A DNA stretch of 64,000 nt from Burkholderia pyrrocinia (GTDB lineage Bacteria > Pseudomonadota > Gammaproteobacteria > Burkholderiales > Burkholderiaceae), in assembly GCF_003330765.1 (NCBI RefSeq), contig NZ_CP024903.1, positions 992,001 to 1,056,000 on the forward strand. The letters run 5' to 3'. The notes under the pieces are model-generated. The model was not told the origin of the DNA. It saw nothing but the letters and a program-made list of their open reading frames with translations, and did not search any database. This document shows positions 1 through 8,053 of the stretch, piece by piece. The translations under genes and the position numbers were made by a program. Numbering within the stretch: the stretch's first letter is position 1; the number at the start of each line of letters is the position of its first letter.

Positions 1-960
1 TACGTGAACGGCAAGCAGGCCGCGCAGGTCGCGGCGACGCTGCCCGCGCTGAACGGCGCGGCGACGATCGGCGCGGATGCGGCCGGCGCGCCGGCCGGCC
101 TGGCTGCCTACGCGGGCGCGCTCGACGAACTGCGGTTGTCGAAGATCGCGCGCTCGCCGGCCGCGCTCGCCGTCGACGCGCTCGCGCAGGGTTCGGAATC
201 GAAGCTCGTCGCGTACGGCGCCGACGAGAAGCAGTCGGGCTTCGGCTTCGGTTACTTCGGCGTGATCGTGCAGTCGGTGACGGTCGACGCGTGGGTCGTG
301 ATCGCGATCCTGCTCGGCATGGCGTTCGTGTCGTGGGTCGTGATGTGGACGAAGGCGCGCTACGTGGGCACCGTCGACAAGGCGAACCAGTATTTCGTGC
401 AGCGCTTTCGCGAGGTGGCCGGGCGTCACCTGGTCGGGCTAGCGCATGTCGACGAAGCGAGCGACGACGGCCGCCGGCTGTACCAGTCGTCGCTGTACCG
501 GCTGTACAAGGCCGGCGTGCATGAAATCCACAGCCGCATGGACGGCAACGGCCGCACGGTGATCACGTCCGAATCGATCGAGGCGATCCGCGCGTCGATG
601 GACGCGACCCTCGTGCGCGAGAACCAGCGGCTGTCGAAATCGATGGTGCTGCTGACGATCGCGATTTCGGGCGGCCCGTTCCTCGGCCTGCTCGGCACGG
701 TGGTCGGCGTGATGATCACGTTCGCGGCGATCGCCGCGGCCGGCGACGTGAACGTGAACGCGATCGCACCGGGTATCGCGGCCGCGCTGCTTGCGACGGT
801 GACGGGCCTGTTCGTCGCGATTCCCGCGCTGTTCGGCTACAACTACCTGCTGATCCGCAACAAGAACGTGACCGCGAACATGCAGGTGTTCGTCGACGAA
901 TTCGTCACGCGACTCGCCGAAGCGCACCGCACGCCCGATCACGCGGTGCTGGCCGACTGA
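1..960 (+). CDS. LamG-ExbB fusion protein (MotA/TolQ/ExbB proton channel domain), 5' partial
   Basis: The reading frame is already open at base 1, so the start lies upstream; 319 residues are visible. Residues 1-65 look like the end of a LamG/concanavalin-like sandwich (a YVNGK strand, then an AGALDELRLSK stretch typical of the family's last strand). Residues about 95-118 form a membrane segment. A cytoplasmic stretch follows, then two more membrane segments carrying the ExbB/TolQ hallmarks GPFLGLLGTVVGVM and ALLATVTGLFVAIPA. Proteins of this layout are usually annotated DUF2341/LamG plus MotA/TolQ/ExbB. By family, the channel part works with ExbD and TonB to turn proton flow into work across the periplasm; both partners follow directly. 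The LamG part should sit in the periplasm and may bind glycan or protein (inference). Confidence 0.88.
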   Translation, partial: YVNGKQAAQVAATLPALNGAATIGADAAGAPAGLAAYAGALDELRLSKIARSPAALAVDALAQGSESKLVAYGADEKQSGFGFGYFGVIVQSVTVDAWVVIAILLGMAFVSWVVMWTKARYVGTVDKANQYFVQRFREVAGRHLVGLAHVDEASDDGRRLYQSSLYRLYKAGVHEIHSRMDGNGRTVITSESIEAIRASMDATLVRENQRLSKSMVLLTIAISGGPFLGLLGTVVGVMITFAAIAAAGDVNVNAIAPGIAAALLATVTGLFVAIPALFGYNYLLIRNKNVTANMQVFVDEFVTRLAEAHRTPDHAVLAD

Positions 961-988
961 CCGCACTGAACGCACGCAGGAGACCACC

Positions 989-1390
989 ATGCAGGTTCAG
1001 GACGACGACAAGCCGTACGACGACATCAACATCACGCCGATGCTCGACCTCGCGTACGTGCTGCTGATCATCTTCATCATCATGACGACCGCGTCGGTGC
1101 AGGGCATCAAGGTCGATTTGCCGAAGGCGAGCTCGTCCGCGAGCCTCGCGAAGCCGAAGACCAAGGCGATCACGGTCGCCGATTCGGGGCAGGTCTTCCT
1201 CGATGCGTACCCGGTGACGATGGACGAGCTCGAGAGCCGGCTGCGTACCGAGAAGGCGACCAATCCGGAATTTCCGATCGTGCTGAAGGGCGATGCGGCC
1301 GTGCAGTACCAGAAGGTCATGGATGTGCTCGACCTGTTGCGCCGCCTCGACCTGTCGCAGGTCGGTCTCGTGACCGGCAAGGCGAAGTAG
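989..1390 (+). CDS. exbD: ExbD/TolR-type biopolymer transport protein
   Basis: A protein of 133 residues. It has a short cytoplasmic N-terminus, one membrane segment (about 19-36) and a small periplasmic domain. The sequence DINITPMLDLAYVLLIIFI matches the ExbD/TolR signature, and Asp20 sits where the proton-carrying membrane aspartate is expected (Asp25 of E. coli ExbD). The start follows a good CAGGAGA ribosome site, 28 bases after the ExbB-like gene. It should form the stator with that protein and energise the TonB encoded next. Confidence 0.93.
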   Translation: MQVQDDDKPYDDINITPMLDLAYVLLIIFIIMTTASVQGIKVDLPKASSSASLAKPKTKAITVADSGQVFLDAYPVTMDELESRLRTEKATNPEFPIVLKGDAAVQYQKVMDVLDLLRRLDLSQVGLVTGKAK

Positions 1391-1404
1391 GGCTAGGGCG
1401 CGCG

Positions 1405-2100
1405 ATGGAAATGACCTACAACGGCGGCCCGCCGCAGAAAGGCCCCGGCCGCTACGTGAAGCCCGTTGCGATCGCGCTGTTGCTCGCAGGGCTGGCCGCG
1501 CTGATCTGGCATTTCGCGGGCGATACCGCGGGCGTGAAGCGCGTGAGCGCGCCGCAGGTGACGACGGTGATTCCGCTGCCGCCCCCGCCGCCGCCGAAAC
1601 AGAAGCCGCCGCCCGAGAAGGTGAAGGAGGAGGTCAAGACGCCGGTCGACCGGCCGACGATCGCGCCGAAGCCGTCGGAGGCGCCGAAGCCGTCGGACAA
1701 CCAGCCGAAGCAGATGACGATGAATGCGCCCGCGCAGGCCGGCACCGACAGCTTCAACATCGGCGCGGGCGACGGCTCGGGAATGATCGGCAGCGGCGGG
1801 GGCGGCAAGTTCGGCAATGCGAGCTACGCGCAATACATGGTGTACGTGCTGCAGCGCGCGATCGAGCAGGACAAGGGCGTGCAGGAGGCCGGCGGCGCGC
1901 GTTTCACGGGGAGCCTGAACCTGTGGATGGATGCGTCCGGGCGGATCACGAAGGTGACGGTCGCGCAGTCGACCGGCGACGCGAAGATCGACGCGGCCGT
2001 CGTCGCGGCGGTCGAGGCGCTCGGCAAGGTCGACGAGGTGCCGCCGCCGGCGACGTCGTACCCGGTGCTCGTCAAGCTCCAGGGCCGAAAGCCGGCATGA
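1405..2100 (+). CDS. TonB-family energy transducer
   Basis: A protein of 231 residues with classical TonB architecture. There is a short cytoplasmic N-terminus, one membrane helix (about 20-38) with a His near its outer end, a Pro/Lys-rich spacer (about 57-100, including a run of PPPPPP) and a Gly-rich stretch. The C-terminal domain (about 140-229) contains LWMDASGRITKVTVAQSTG followed by DAAVVAAVEALGKV, the usual TonB_C pattern. It should carry energy from ExbB/ExbD to an outer-membrane partner. No classical plug-barrel TonB receptor is nearby; the next gene is a porin-like barrel instead. The ribosome site is weak and the gene lies 14 bases after exbD, suggesting coupled expression. Confidence 0.9.
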   Translation: MEMTYNGGPPQKGPGRYVKPVAIALLLAGLAALIWHFAGDTAGVKRVSAPQVTTVIPLPPPPPPKQKPPPEKVKEEVKTPVDRPTIAPKPSEAPKPSDNQPKQMTMNAPAQAGTDSFNIGAGDGSGMIGSGGGGKFGNASYAQYMVYVLQRAIEQDKGVQEAGGARFTGSLNLWMDASGRITKVTVAQSTGDAKIDAAVVAAVEALGKVDEVPPPATSYPVLVKLQGRKPA

Positions 2101-2192
2101 CGATGCGCGCGAGAGACCACGAAAGAATCATGGGGCAGGTCCGTCGCACGGATGCTGCCGGAAAAGAAACGAAAATTGTTCGGAGTGCTTCA

Positions 2193-4004
2193 ATGATTCG
2201 GAAGATGAACGGACGGGGTGGGGTGCCCCGCAACGGCGCGCTGCCCGCGCGCCTGTCGCGTGTTGGCGCGGCGGTGCTGATGCTGGGGTTGACGTGCGCG
2301 TCCGTCGCACAGGGTCAATCGCTCGAGGCGCAGGCGGCATCGGGGAAGGCCGCGCCGACGGAAAGCGTGGTGATCAACCTGATCAACCTGCTCGTCAAGC
2401 GCGGCGTGCTCACGCAGCAGAACGCGAACGAGCTGATCAGCGAGGCGCGCACGGAGGCCGTGCACGCGCGGGCCGCGCGCGGATCGGGCGCACCGGTCGT
2501 TGCGGGCGGCGTGGTCAACCCGCCGACGCAGCCGGGCGACGTCGCGGTGCCGTACGTGCCGCAGCTCGTGCGCGACCAGATCCGCGACCAGGTGAAGCAG
2601 GAAGTGATCGCGCAGGCGAAGGCCGAGAACTGGGCACAGCCGAACACGTTCCCCGACTGGGTGTCGCGCATCAAGCTCGACGGCGACCTGCGCGTGCGCG
2701 ACGAATACCACTTCTACGGCAGTCGCAACGCGAACAACGTGACGAACTTCGCGGCGATCAACCAGGGCGGCGGGTTCGACATCAACCCGAACACCAACAC
2801 GACGCAACTGCCGACGCAGAACACCACGCAGAACCGCAACAACCTGCTGCGCTACCGCGCGCGGCTCGGCGTGACGGCGACGCTGTCCGACGACATGATC
2901 GCCGGCATCCAGCTCGCGAGCGGCAACGACAACGGGCCCGTGTCGACCACGTCGACCGCCGGCGGCGGCTTCGCGAAGAAGAACATCTGGCTGAACAAGG
3001 CGTTCTTCGCGTACCGGCCGACGTCGTGGCTGAACCTGACGGCCGGCCGCTTCGACAATCCATTCTTCAAGTCGGACCTGGTGTTCGCCGACGACCTGAT
3101 GATGGACGGGCTCGCCGCGAACCTGCGCCACGCGCTGCCGTGGAATCCGGACGTCACGCTGTTCGGCACGCTCGGCGTGTTTCCGATCCAGTACACGAGC
3201 GAGAACTTCCCGTCGAACAGCACCGACAAGGCCGGCAGCGACACGAAATGGATGTTCGGCGCGCAGTTCGGCGCGGACTGGAAGATCGATGCGAAGAACC
3301 GGCTGCGCGGCGCCATCGCGTACTACGACTTCCAGAACATGCGCGGCACGCTGTCGTCGCCGTGCGCGCTGTATCTTGGTGCGACGAGCTGCAACACCGA
3401 CAACGAGGCGCCCGCGTTCATGCAGGGCGGCAACACGCTGATCGCGCTGCGCAACATCGTGCAGAACCCGAACCTCGCGCCGGGGATGACGCCGCAGCCG
3501 CAACTCTTCGGGCTCGCATACAACTACCGGCTGCTCGACCTGAAGGCGCAGTGGGACACGGTGGTGGCCGATCGCTTCAAGCTGCGTCTGGACGGCGAAT
3601 TCGTGCGCAACCTCGCGTACAACGACAACAAGGCGTTCGCGGCGGCGTCGCTGCCGGTCAACAACTACGAATCGACGTCGGTGAACGCGACGCGCGCCGA
3701 TTACCGCAGCGGCCCGAACGGCTTCCTCGCGAAGGCGACGGTCGGCGAGCCGGAGCCGCGCGAGAAGGGCCAGTGGAATTTCTCGATCGCGTACAAGTAC
3801 CTGCAGCCGGACGCCGTGCTCGATGCGTTCAACGATCCCGACTTCCATCTCGGCGGCACCAACGCGCGCGGCTACGTGATCGGCGCCGCGTACGCGGTGG
3901 CACGCGACACCTGGGTGTCGGCCCGCTACCTGAGCTCGAAGGAAGTGTACGGGCCGCCGGTATCGATCGACGTGCTGCAGATCGAGCTCAATGCTCGCTT
4001 CTGA
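2193..4004 (+). CDS. Putative outer-membrane porin (Porin_5-like beta-barrel)
   Basis: A protein of 603 residues. The ATG at 2193 is preferred over upstream in-frame starts because GGAGTG lies 9 bases before it and a signal peptide follows directly (basic start, LSRVGAAVLMLGLTCASVAQG, cleavage near AQG-QS). A helical segment follows (INLLVKRGVLTQQNANELIS), as in the family annotated 'putative porin'. The rest has alternating aromatic/polar strands and ends in Phe (LNARF), the usual C-terminal signal for outer-membrane insertion. No N-terminal plug domain or TonB box is evident. Position directly after exbB-exbD-tonB suggests it is the outer-membrane client of that motor (inference). The cargo is unknown. 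Confidence 0.82.
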   Translation: MIRKMNGRGGVPRNGALPARLSRVGAAVLMLGLTCASVAQGQSLEAQAASGKAAPTESVVINLINLLVKRGVLTQQNANELISEARTEAVHARAARGSGAPVVAGGVVNPPTQPGDVAVPYVPQLVRDQIRDQVKQEVIAQAKAENWAQPNTFPDWVSRIKLDGDLRVRDEYHFYGSRNANNVTNFAAINQGGGFDINPNTNTTQLPTQNTTQNRNNLLRYRARLGVTATLSDDMIAGIQLASGNDNGPVSTTSTAGGGFAKKNIWLNKAFFAYRPTSWLNLTAGRFDNPFFKSDLVFADDLMMDGLAANLRHALPWNPDVTLFGTLGVFPIQYTSENFPSNSTDKAGSDTKWMFGAQFGADWKIDAKNRLRGAIAYYDFQNMRGTLSSPCALYLGATSCNTDNEAPAFMQGGNTLIALRNIVQNPNLAPGMTPQPQLFGLAYNYRLLDLKAQWDTVVADRFKLRLDGEFVRNLAYNDNKAFAAASLPVNNYESTSVNATRADYRSGPNGFLAKATVGEPEPREKGQWNFSIAYKYLQPDAVLDAFNDPDFHLGGTNARGYVIGAAYAVARDTWVSARYLSSKEVYGPPVSIDVLQIELNARF

Positions 4005-4016
4005 CCGGAGCCGCGA

Positions 4017-4700
4017 ATGAACACGACCTATCGCACGATGCTTTCGGCCGGCGTGGCCGGCGCGCTGCTGCTCGCGGCCGGCGGTGCACACGCGCAGAGC
4101 ATCGAGGACAAGCTGCGCAGCCAGTTGCGCTCGACCGTGCAGGAGTTGCGCCAGTTGCAGGACAACCAGGCGCAATTGCAGAGCGACAAGGCGGCAGCCG
4201 AGAAGCAGCGCGACGACGCGCTCGCGCAACTGAAGACGTTGCAGGGGCAACTCGCGGCGGCGCGCGGCGATTCGGGCGCCGAGGCGGCCGCGAAGCGCGC
4301 GCTCGCGCAGGAGCGGGCGGGCCGCGAGCAGGACGCGAAGTCGCTGGCGAAATACAAGTCGTCCTACGAGGATCTGCTCGCCGTGTCGCGTGCCCGCGAT
4401 GCGCAGCACACGCAATTGCAAAAGGACGTCGCCGCGCGTGACACGCAACTGACAACCTGCCAGGCACACAATGCCGAGCTGTATCGCGTGGGGCACGAGA
4501 TTCTCGACGCGTACGAGCATGTCGGGATCGGCACGTTCTTCTCGTCGCGGCAGCCGTTCGCGCAGTCGGCGCGCGTGAAATATGACGATCTCGCGCAACG
4601 CTACGGCGATGCGCTGTATGCGGGCAAGTACGACCCGGCCGCGCGGCCGGCCGCCGCGGCACCGGCACCCGCGTCGGCCGCACCGGCAAGCGCGCCGTGA
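4017..4700 (+). CDS. Periplasmic coiled-coil protein of unknown function
   Basis: A protein of 227 residues. It has a clear signal peptide (LSAGVAGALLLAAGGAHAQ), then a long heptad-rich helix (about 28-150) dense in Gln, Lys, Glu and Ala. A compact conserved-looking C-terminal part follows (ILDAYEHVGIGTFFSSRQPF), then an Ala/Pro tail. I recognise no named family. It starts 12 bases after the porin gene, so the two are probably co-translated. A periplasmic rod next to TonB and a barrel could bridge the two membranes or hold the barrel, but that is inference from position and shape only. Confidence 0.75.
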   Translation: MNTTYRTMLSAGVAGALLLAAGGAHAQSIEDKLRSQLRSTVQELRQLQDNQAQLQSDKAAAEKQRDDALAQLKTLQGQLAAARGDSGAEAAAKRALAQERAGREQDAKSLAKYKSSYEDLLAVSRARDAQHTQLQKDVAARDTQLTTCQAHNAELYRVGHEILDAYEHVGIGTFFSSRQPFAQSARVKYDDLAQRYGDALYAGKYDPAARPAAAAPAPASAAPASAP

Positions 4701-4759
4701 GCGCATGGCCCGAAGCCGGGCTTGAACCGATCGATTCATTGAACACGGGGAAGACAGAC

Positions 4760-5341
4760 ATGCAAGACAAGCAACCGAACGCCGGCGACGAACGCGCGGC
4801 ACACGATGCGCCGATCGAAGCGATCAGCGCCGACCGCCTGGCCGACGTGCTGCGCCGCGCGGGCTACCGCGTGACGGCGGCCGAGCAGAACGGCACGGTG
4901 CAACTGATGAGCGCGAGCCAGGGCATCGGTTTCGCGGTGCGCTTCGGCAATCCGGCCACGGCGCTCGTGCCGCAGGGGGCCGATGCGCAGGCCGCCACGC
5001 TGCCGTACATCGACTACACGCTGTCCTGCGTGCTGCAGGTGCAGGGCGAATTGCCGGCCGAACTCGTCGCGGACTGGAACCGGACCAAGCGCTTCGCGCG
5101 TCTCGCGAGCCACGGGCCGTTTCTCGCGCTGGAGATGGATGTGGTCGTCGCGGGCGGTGTGTCGGAGCGCTACCTGCGCTCGACGATCGAGCTGTGGGAT
5201 CGCCTGATCCAGGAATTCCTGCTGCACCTGCGCAACCGTCCCGCGATGGCCGAGCAGGAAGCGGCGCGTGCGGCGGCGGGCGATCAGGGCGGCGCATCGG
5301 CCGCTGCGGCGGCCGGGCAAGAGGCTACCGCGCAGTCATGA
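4760..5341 (+). CDS. YbjN-domain protein
   Basis: A protein of 193 residues. The ATG at 4760 is chosen over a GTG at 4697 because GGGGAAG precedes it and the frame before it is poorly conserved in style. Residues about 20-150 match the YbjN/type III chaperone-like fold: a short helix (ADRLADVLRRAGY), strands, then VADWNRTKRFARLASH and a long C-terminal helix (STIELWDRLIQEFLLHL). YbjN proteins resemble secretion chaperones in fold and are linked to motility and stress phenotypes; the biochemistry is unclear. No signal peptide is seen, so it is probably cytoplasmic. Its stop codon overlaps the next start (ATGA). Confidence 0.78.
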   Translation: MQDKQPNAGDERAAHDAPIEAISADRLADVLRRAGYRVTAAEQNGTVQLMSASQGIGFAVRFGNPATALVPQGADAQAATLPYIDYTLSCVLQVQGELPAELVADWNRTKRFARLASHGPFLALEMDVVVAGGVSERYLRSTIELWDRLIQEFLLHLRNRPAMAEQEAARAAAGDQGGASAAAAAGQEATAQS

Positions 5342-5772
5342 TTGCCGCGAGCCGGATCGCCGGCCGCCGGATCGGCGCCGTGCTGCGCGCGTTGCTGCCG
5401 GGCCGTGCGCGACCCGCTGCGATGGTCGCCGGCGAGGTGCCGGCCGCGTGGGTTGCGTATGCGGAGCACATCGCGCAATGGCTGCAGGCGACGCTCGACT
5501 GCGACGACGCAGCCGCGTGCCGCCTGCGCGCCGACGTTGAGCGCTGGGCCGACGATCTTGCCGCTACCGGTGGCGACGGGCCCGTGCTGCCGGTGCGCGC
5601 GTGGCTCGACCGGCGCGGGCACGTGACGCGCGTCGACAGCGCGACGGCCGGGCAACCGGCGCTCGACGCCGCGCTGCACGCTGCGCTCGTCGGCCGGGCG
5701 GTCGGCGCGGCACCGCCGCGCGGGATGACGCAGCCGCTCGTTCTGCGGGTGATGCTGACAGGCGCGCGTTAA
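5338..5772 (+). CDS. TonB C-terminal-domain-like protein, free-standing copy 1
   Basis: A protein of 144 residues that starts within the ATGA overlap with the YbjN gene. It has a basic N-terminus and no clear signal peptide or membrane helix. The C-terminal half (LPVRAWLDRRGHVTRV, then ALDAALHAALVG and a closing strand) follows the TonB_C/TonB-like strand-helix-strand pattern seen in the transducer at 1405-2100. It resembles the protein at 9578-10057 along its length: both have a VPxxW start of the domain, a WL...DAA.RL helix, VRAW.....VTRV and a PP..M.QPL strand. Function is unknown. With no anchor it cannot act as a normal TonB and may be an accessory or regulatory piece. Confidence 0.7.
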   Translation: MIAASRIAGRRIGAVLRALLPGRARPAAMVAGEVPAAWVAYAEHIAQWLQATLDCDDAAACRLRADVERWADDLAATGGDGPVLPVRAWLDRRGHVTRVDSATAGQPALDAALHAALVGRAVGAAPPRGMTQPLVLRVMLTGAR

Positions 5773-5814
5773 GTACGGCGTCCGCATTTCAAGAACAATC
5801 CAGAGGGCAGTCGA

Positions 5815-6708
5815 ATGATGATGACGAAGATGAAGATGCTGGCAATGGTGGCGGGCAGTCTCGTGCTGGGCGTGCCGCTCGTTGCGCACGCACAGGACGA
5901 CGTGATCGCGAACGCCGCGCAGGCGTCGGTCACGCAGGCCGACATTGCGGCGCTGTTGAAGACGGTGAGCCCCGAAGGGCGCGAACGCCTCGCAGCCGAC
6001 CCGGCGACGCTGGATCAGGTCGTACGTTCGACGCTCGCGCAGAAGGCTGTGCTGGCCGAGGCGAAATCGAAGGGCTGGGACAAGCAGGCCCCGGTGCAGG
6101 CGGCCGTCGAGCAGGCGCAGCGCGATATCGTCGTGCGCAGCTATCTGACGTCGGTGAATGCGCCGCCGGCCGATTATCCGTCGGACGTGGAGATCCAGTC
6201 CGCGTATGACAAGAACCGCGCCGCGTTCACCGCACCGCGCGCGCTGCACGTCGCGCAGATCTATATCGCGGTGCCGCCGAACGCGGATGCCGCGACGCTC
6301 GACAAGGCGCGCAAGCACGCGGCCGATCTCGCGAACCGCGCGCGCAGCGGCGATTTCGCGGCGCTGGCGAAGGCGAACTCGCAGGACAAGGCGAGCGCCG
6401 CGAACGGCGGCGATCTCGGTTTCGTGCCCGATCCGTTGATGGTGCCGGCCGTCCGGCAAGCGGCCGACGCGCTGAAGCCGGGCCAGGTCTCCGCGCCGAT
6501 CCAGACGCCGGCCGGCTTTCACGTCGTGAAGCTGATCGACGTGCGCGCGGCCGCGCCGCGTCCGCTGGCCGACGTGAAGGAGCAACTGCGCGCGATGCTG
6601 CGCGCGCAGCGCACGCAGCAGAATACGCAGGCGTATCTCGCGAAGCTGGCCGCGAACGCGCCGATCAACGAAGACGCGCTGAAGAAAGCGCTCGCGTCTG
6701 CCCGGTAG
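5815..6708 (+). CDS. Periplasmic parvulin-type peptidyl-prolyl isomerase (PpiC/SurA-like)
   Basis: A protein of 297 residues. A signal peptide (MLAMVAGSLVLGVPLVAHAQ) is followed by a helical SurA/PrsA-like N-terminal region (about 24-125). A parvulin domain follows (about 140-245), with ALHVAQIYIAVP, FAALAKANSQDKASAANGG, DLGFVPDP and TPAGFHVVKLIDVR in the expected order. Such proteins catalyse cis/trans proline isomerisation and chaperone outer-membrane proteins in the periplasm. Being in this locus it may help fold the barrel at 2193-4004 (inference). The start has GAGGGCAG before it. Confidence 0.88.
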   Translation: MMMTKMKMLAMVAGSLVLGVPLVAHAQDDVIANAAQASVTQADIAALLKTVSPEGRERLAADPATLDQVVRSTLAQKAVLAEAKSKGWDKQAPVQAAVEQAQRDIVVRSYLTSVNAPPADYPSDVEIQSAYDKNRAAFTAPRALHVAQIYIAVPPNADAATLDKARKHAADLANRARSGDFAALAKANSQDKASAANGGDLGFVPDPLMVPAVRQAADALKPGQVSAPIQTPAGFHVVKLIDVRAAAPRPLADVKEQLRAMLRAQRTQQNTQAYLAKLAANAPINEDALKKALASAR

Positions 6709-6716
6709 GCGCGCTC

Positions 6717-7547
6717 ATGGCACCTGTCCGTTCGACGCCGCGCGTCGAGGCGCCCGACGCGCGCACGCCGAGGCGTCGTCGCCCGGCTGCCGCGTCCGAC
6801 CGTCCGCGCATGCCGAAGGCGATCCCGTGGCCGGGCCGGCCCGGCGAATGGCCGACGCATTGCCCGCTTTGCTTCGGCGCGCTGGAGCCGTTGCCCGGTG
6901 CGGGCGGCTATGCGCGGCACCGGAGCACGCGGTGCTCCGCGCAGTGCGTGCTCACGACGCGCCAGTATCAGCCGGAGGAGCTGACGATTCGCGGCTCGCG
7001 CGACGCGCAGGTCGCCGCGCTCAATCGCGAGCGCTTCATCGCGCAGTGGCCGCGCCATTACGCACTGATGCGGCGCGCGTGGCCCGCGCTCACGATCGGG
7101 CGCTTCATCGCGGTGATCGCGTGCGTGGACGTCGCGGATCTCTGGTCGTACCGGATGTCGCGCGACGACGATCTCGCGGCCGTGCTGCTCGTGCTGGCCG
7201 GCTTCCTGCGCGTGCCGGATGCGTCGGGCGCCGATGCGTCGGGCGCCGATGCGTGCGCGCCTACGGTGCGCTGGGTGCGGTTCTGGTTCGATGCGAGCGT
7301 GCGCGACGTCGGCGATCTGTGGGCGCCCGGCAACGACGCGCCACCGCTCTTTCGCGTCGACTATCGGGAGCCGCTCGTCACGCCGTATCCGACCGGTGCG
7401 CAGGTGCATGCGTGGCAGCCGGTCGACGGCATGCGTGATGCGTGGGCGCGGCACGCCGATGTGCATGAGCCGGCCGTCGAAACGACCGACCGCGCGGCAT
7501 TCGCGCGTTTCCTGGCGCGCGCGCCGGCGTCGGGCACGAGCGTGTGA
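6717..7547 (+). CDS. Hypothetical protein with possible zinc-ribbon N-terminus
   Basis: A protein of 276 residues with no family I recognise. After a basic, disordered-looking start comes a four-cysteine pattern (Cys49-x2-Cys52, Cys73-x3-Cys77), a possible zinc knuckle. A helical region and a C-terminal part rich in Trp, Asp and Val follow. No signal peptide is seen, so it is probably cytoplasmic. A perfect 15-base tandem duplication inside the gene (7218-7247) yields ASGADASGAD. An internal ATG at 6810 is an alternative start and would still keep the cysteines. It lies 8 bases after the isomerase gene. Confidence 0.6.
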   Translation: MAPVRSTPRVEAPDARTPRRRRPAAASDRPRMPKAIPWPGRPGEWPTHCPLCFGALEPLPGAGGYARHRSTRCSAQCVLTTRQYQPEELTIRGSRDAQVAALNRERFIAQWPRHYALMRRAWPALTIGRFIAVIACVDVADLWSYRMSRDDDLAAVLLVLAGFLRVPDASGADASGADACAPTVRWVRFWFDASVRDVGDLWAPGNDAPPLFRVDYREPLVTPYPTGAQVHAWQPVDGMRDAWARHADVHEPAVETTDRAAFARFLARAPASGTSV

Positions 7548-7593
7548 GTGCGGCGGCGCGAGCGCGATGGAGCTATCACGGAAGGAGGCGCGC

Positions 7594-7977
7594 ATGAAGA
7601 AGCGACGAAACGGAATCGCGACGATCGTCTGCCTGCTGCTGGCGGCCGGCGCACACGCGCAGGGCAGCCGTGCGGCGGCGAGTGCGCCCGCGCCTGCGCC
7701 GGCCAGTCCCGGTTCGGCTGCGAAGCCGGTGTGCGTCGATGCGGAAGTCGACGGCAAGCGCGCGCTGTCGTACGACTGCCTGAGCCGGCAACTGAAGCCG
7801 AAGGCCGAGCCGCAGCCCGGCGCGTCGCAGACGGATTCTGAGCGGCTGTCGAAGCAGCCGTCGAACCGTCTCGGCACGTTCAACCTGTCGACCGAGCGGA
7901 ACCGCTTCGGCTCGAACTGGGGCCGGTCGGTGACGCCGCAGCGGCCCGATGCGCCGGTTGCGGTGCCGCCGAAGTGA
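7594..7977 (+). CDS. Small secreted/periplasmic hypothetical protein
   Basis: A protein of 127 residues. The ATG at 7594 is chosen over 7567 because a near-perfect GGAAGGAGG lies 6 bases upstream and the sequence then opens with a textbook signal peptide (MKKRRNGIATIVCLLLAAGAHAQ). The mature part is Ala/Pro-rich, with two cysteines (VCVDAEVDG and YDCLSRQL) that could form a disulfide, followed by a polar tail ending in Pro and Lys. No domain recognised. Placement between the zinc-ribbon-like gene and the protease gene suggests membership of the envelope locus. Confidence 0.65.
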   Translation: MKKRRNGIATIVCLLLAAGAHAQGSRAAASAPAPAPASPGSAAKPVCVDAEVDGKRALSYDCLSRQLKPKAEPQPGASQTDSERLSKQPSNRLGTFNLSTERNRFGSNWGRSVTPQRPDAPVAVPPK

Positions 7978-8053
7978 TGCATGCGGCCGGCAACGCGGCG
8001 CGGGCATCGATGCGCCGACGGCGTTCCGGCGCGAACCGACGAGGAACTGCGAT

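Noticed and set aside
2190..4802. Very long open frame on the minus strand opposite the porin-like and coiled-coil genes
   Set aside because: Its translation is Arg/Val/Leu-rich with no domain motif, while the plus strand encodes a signal peptide and barrel. It is a GC-bias shadow.
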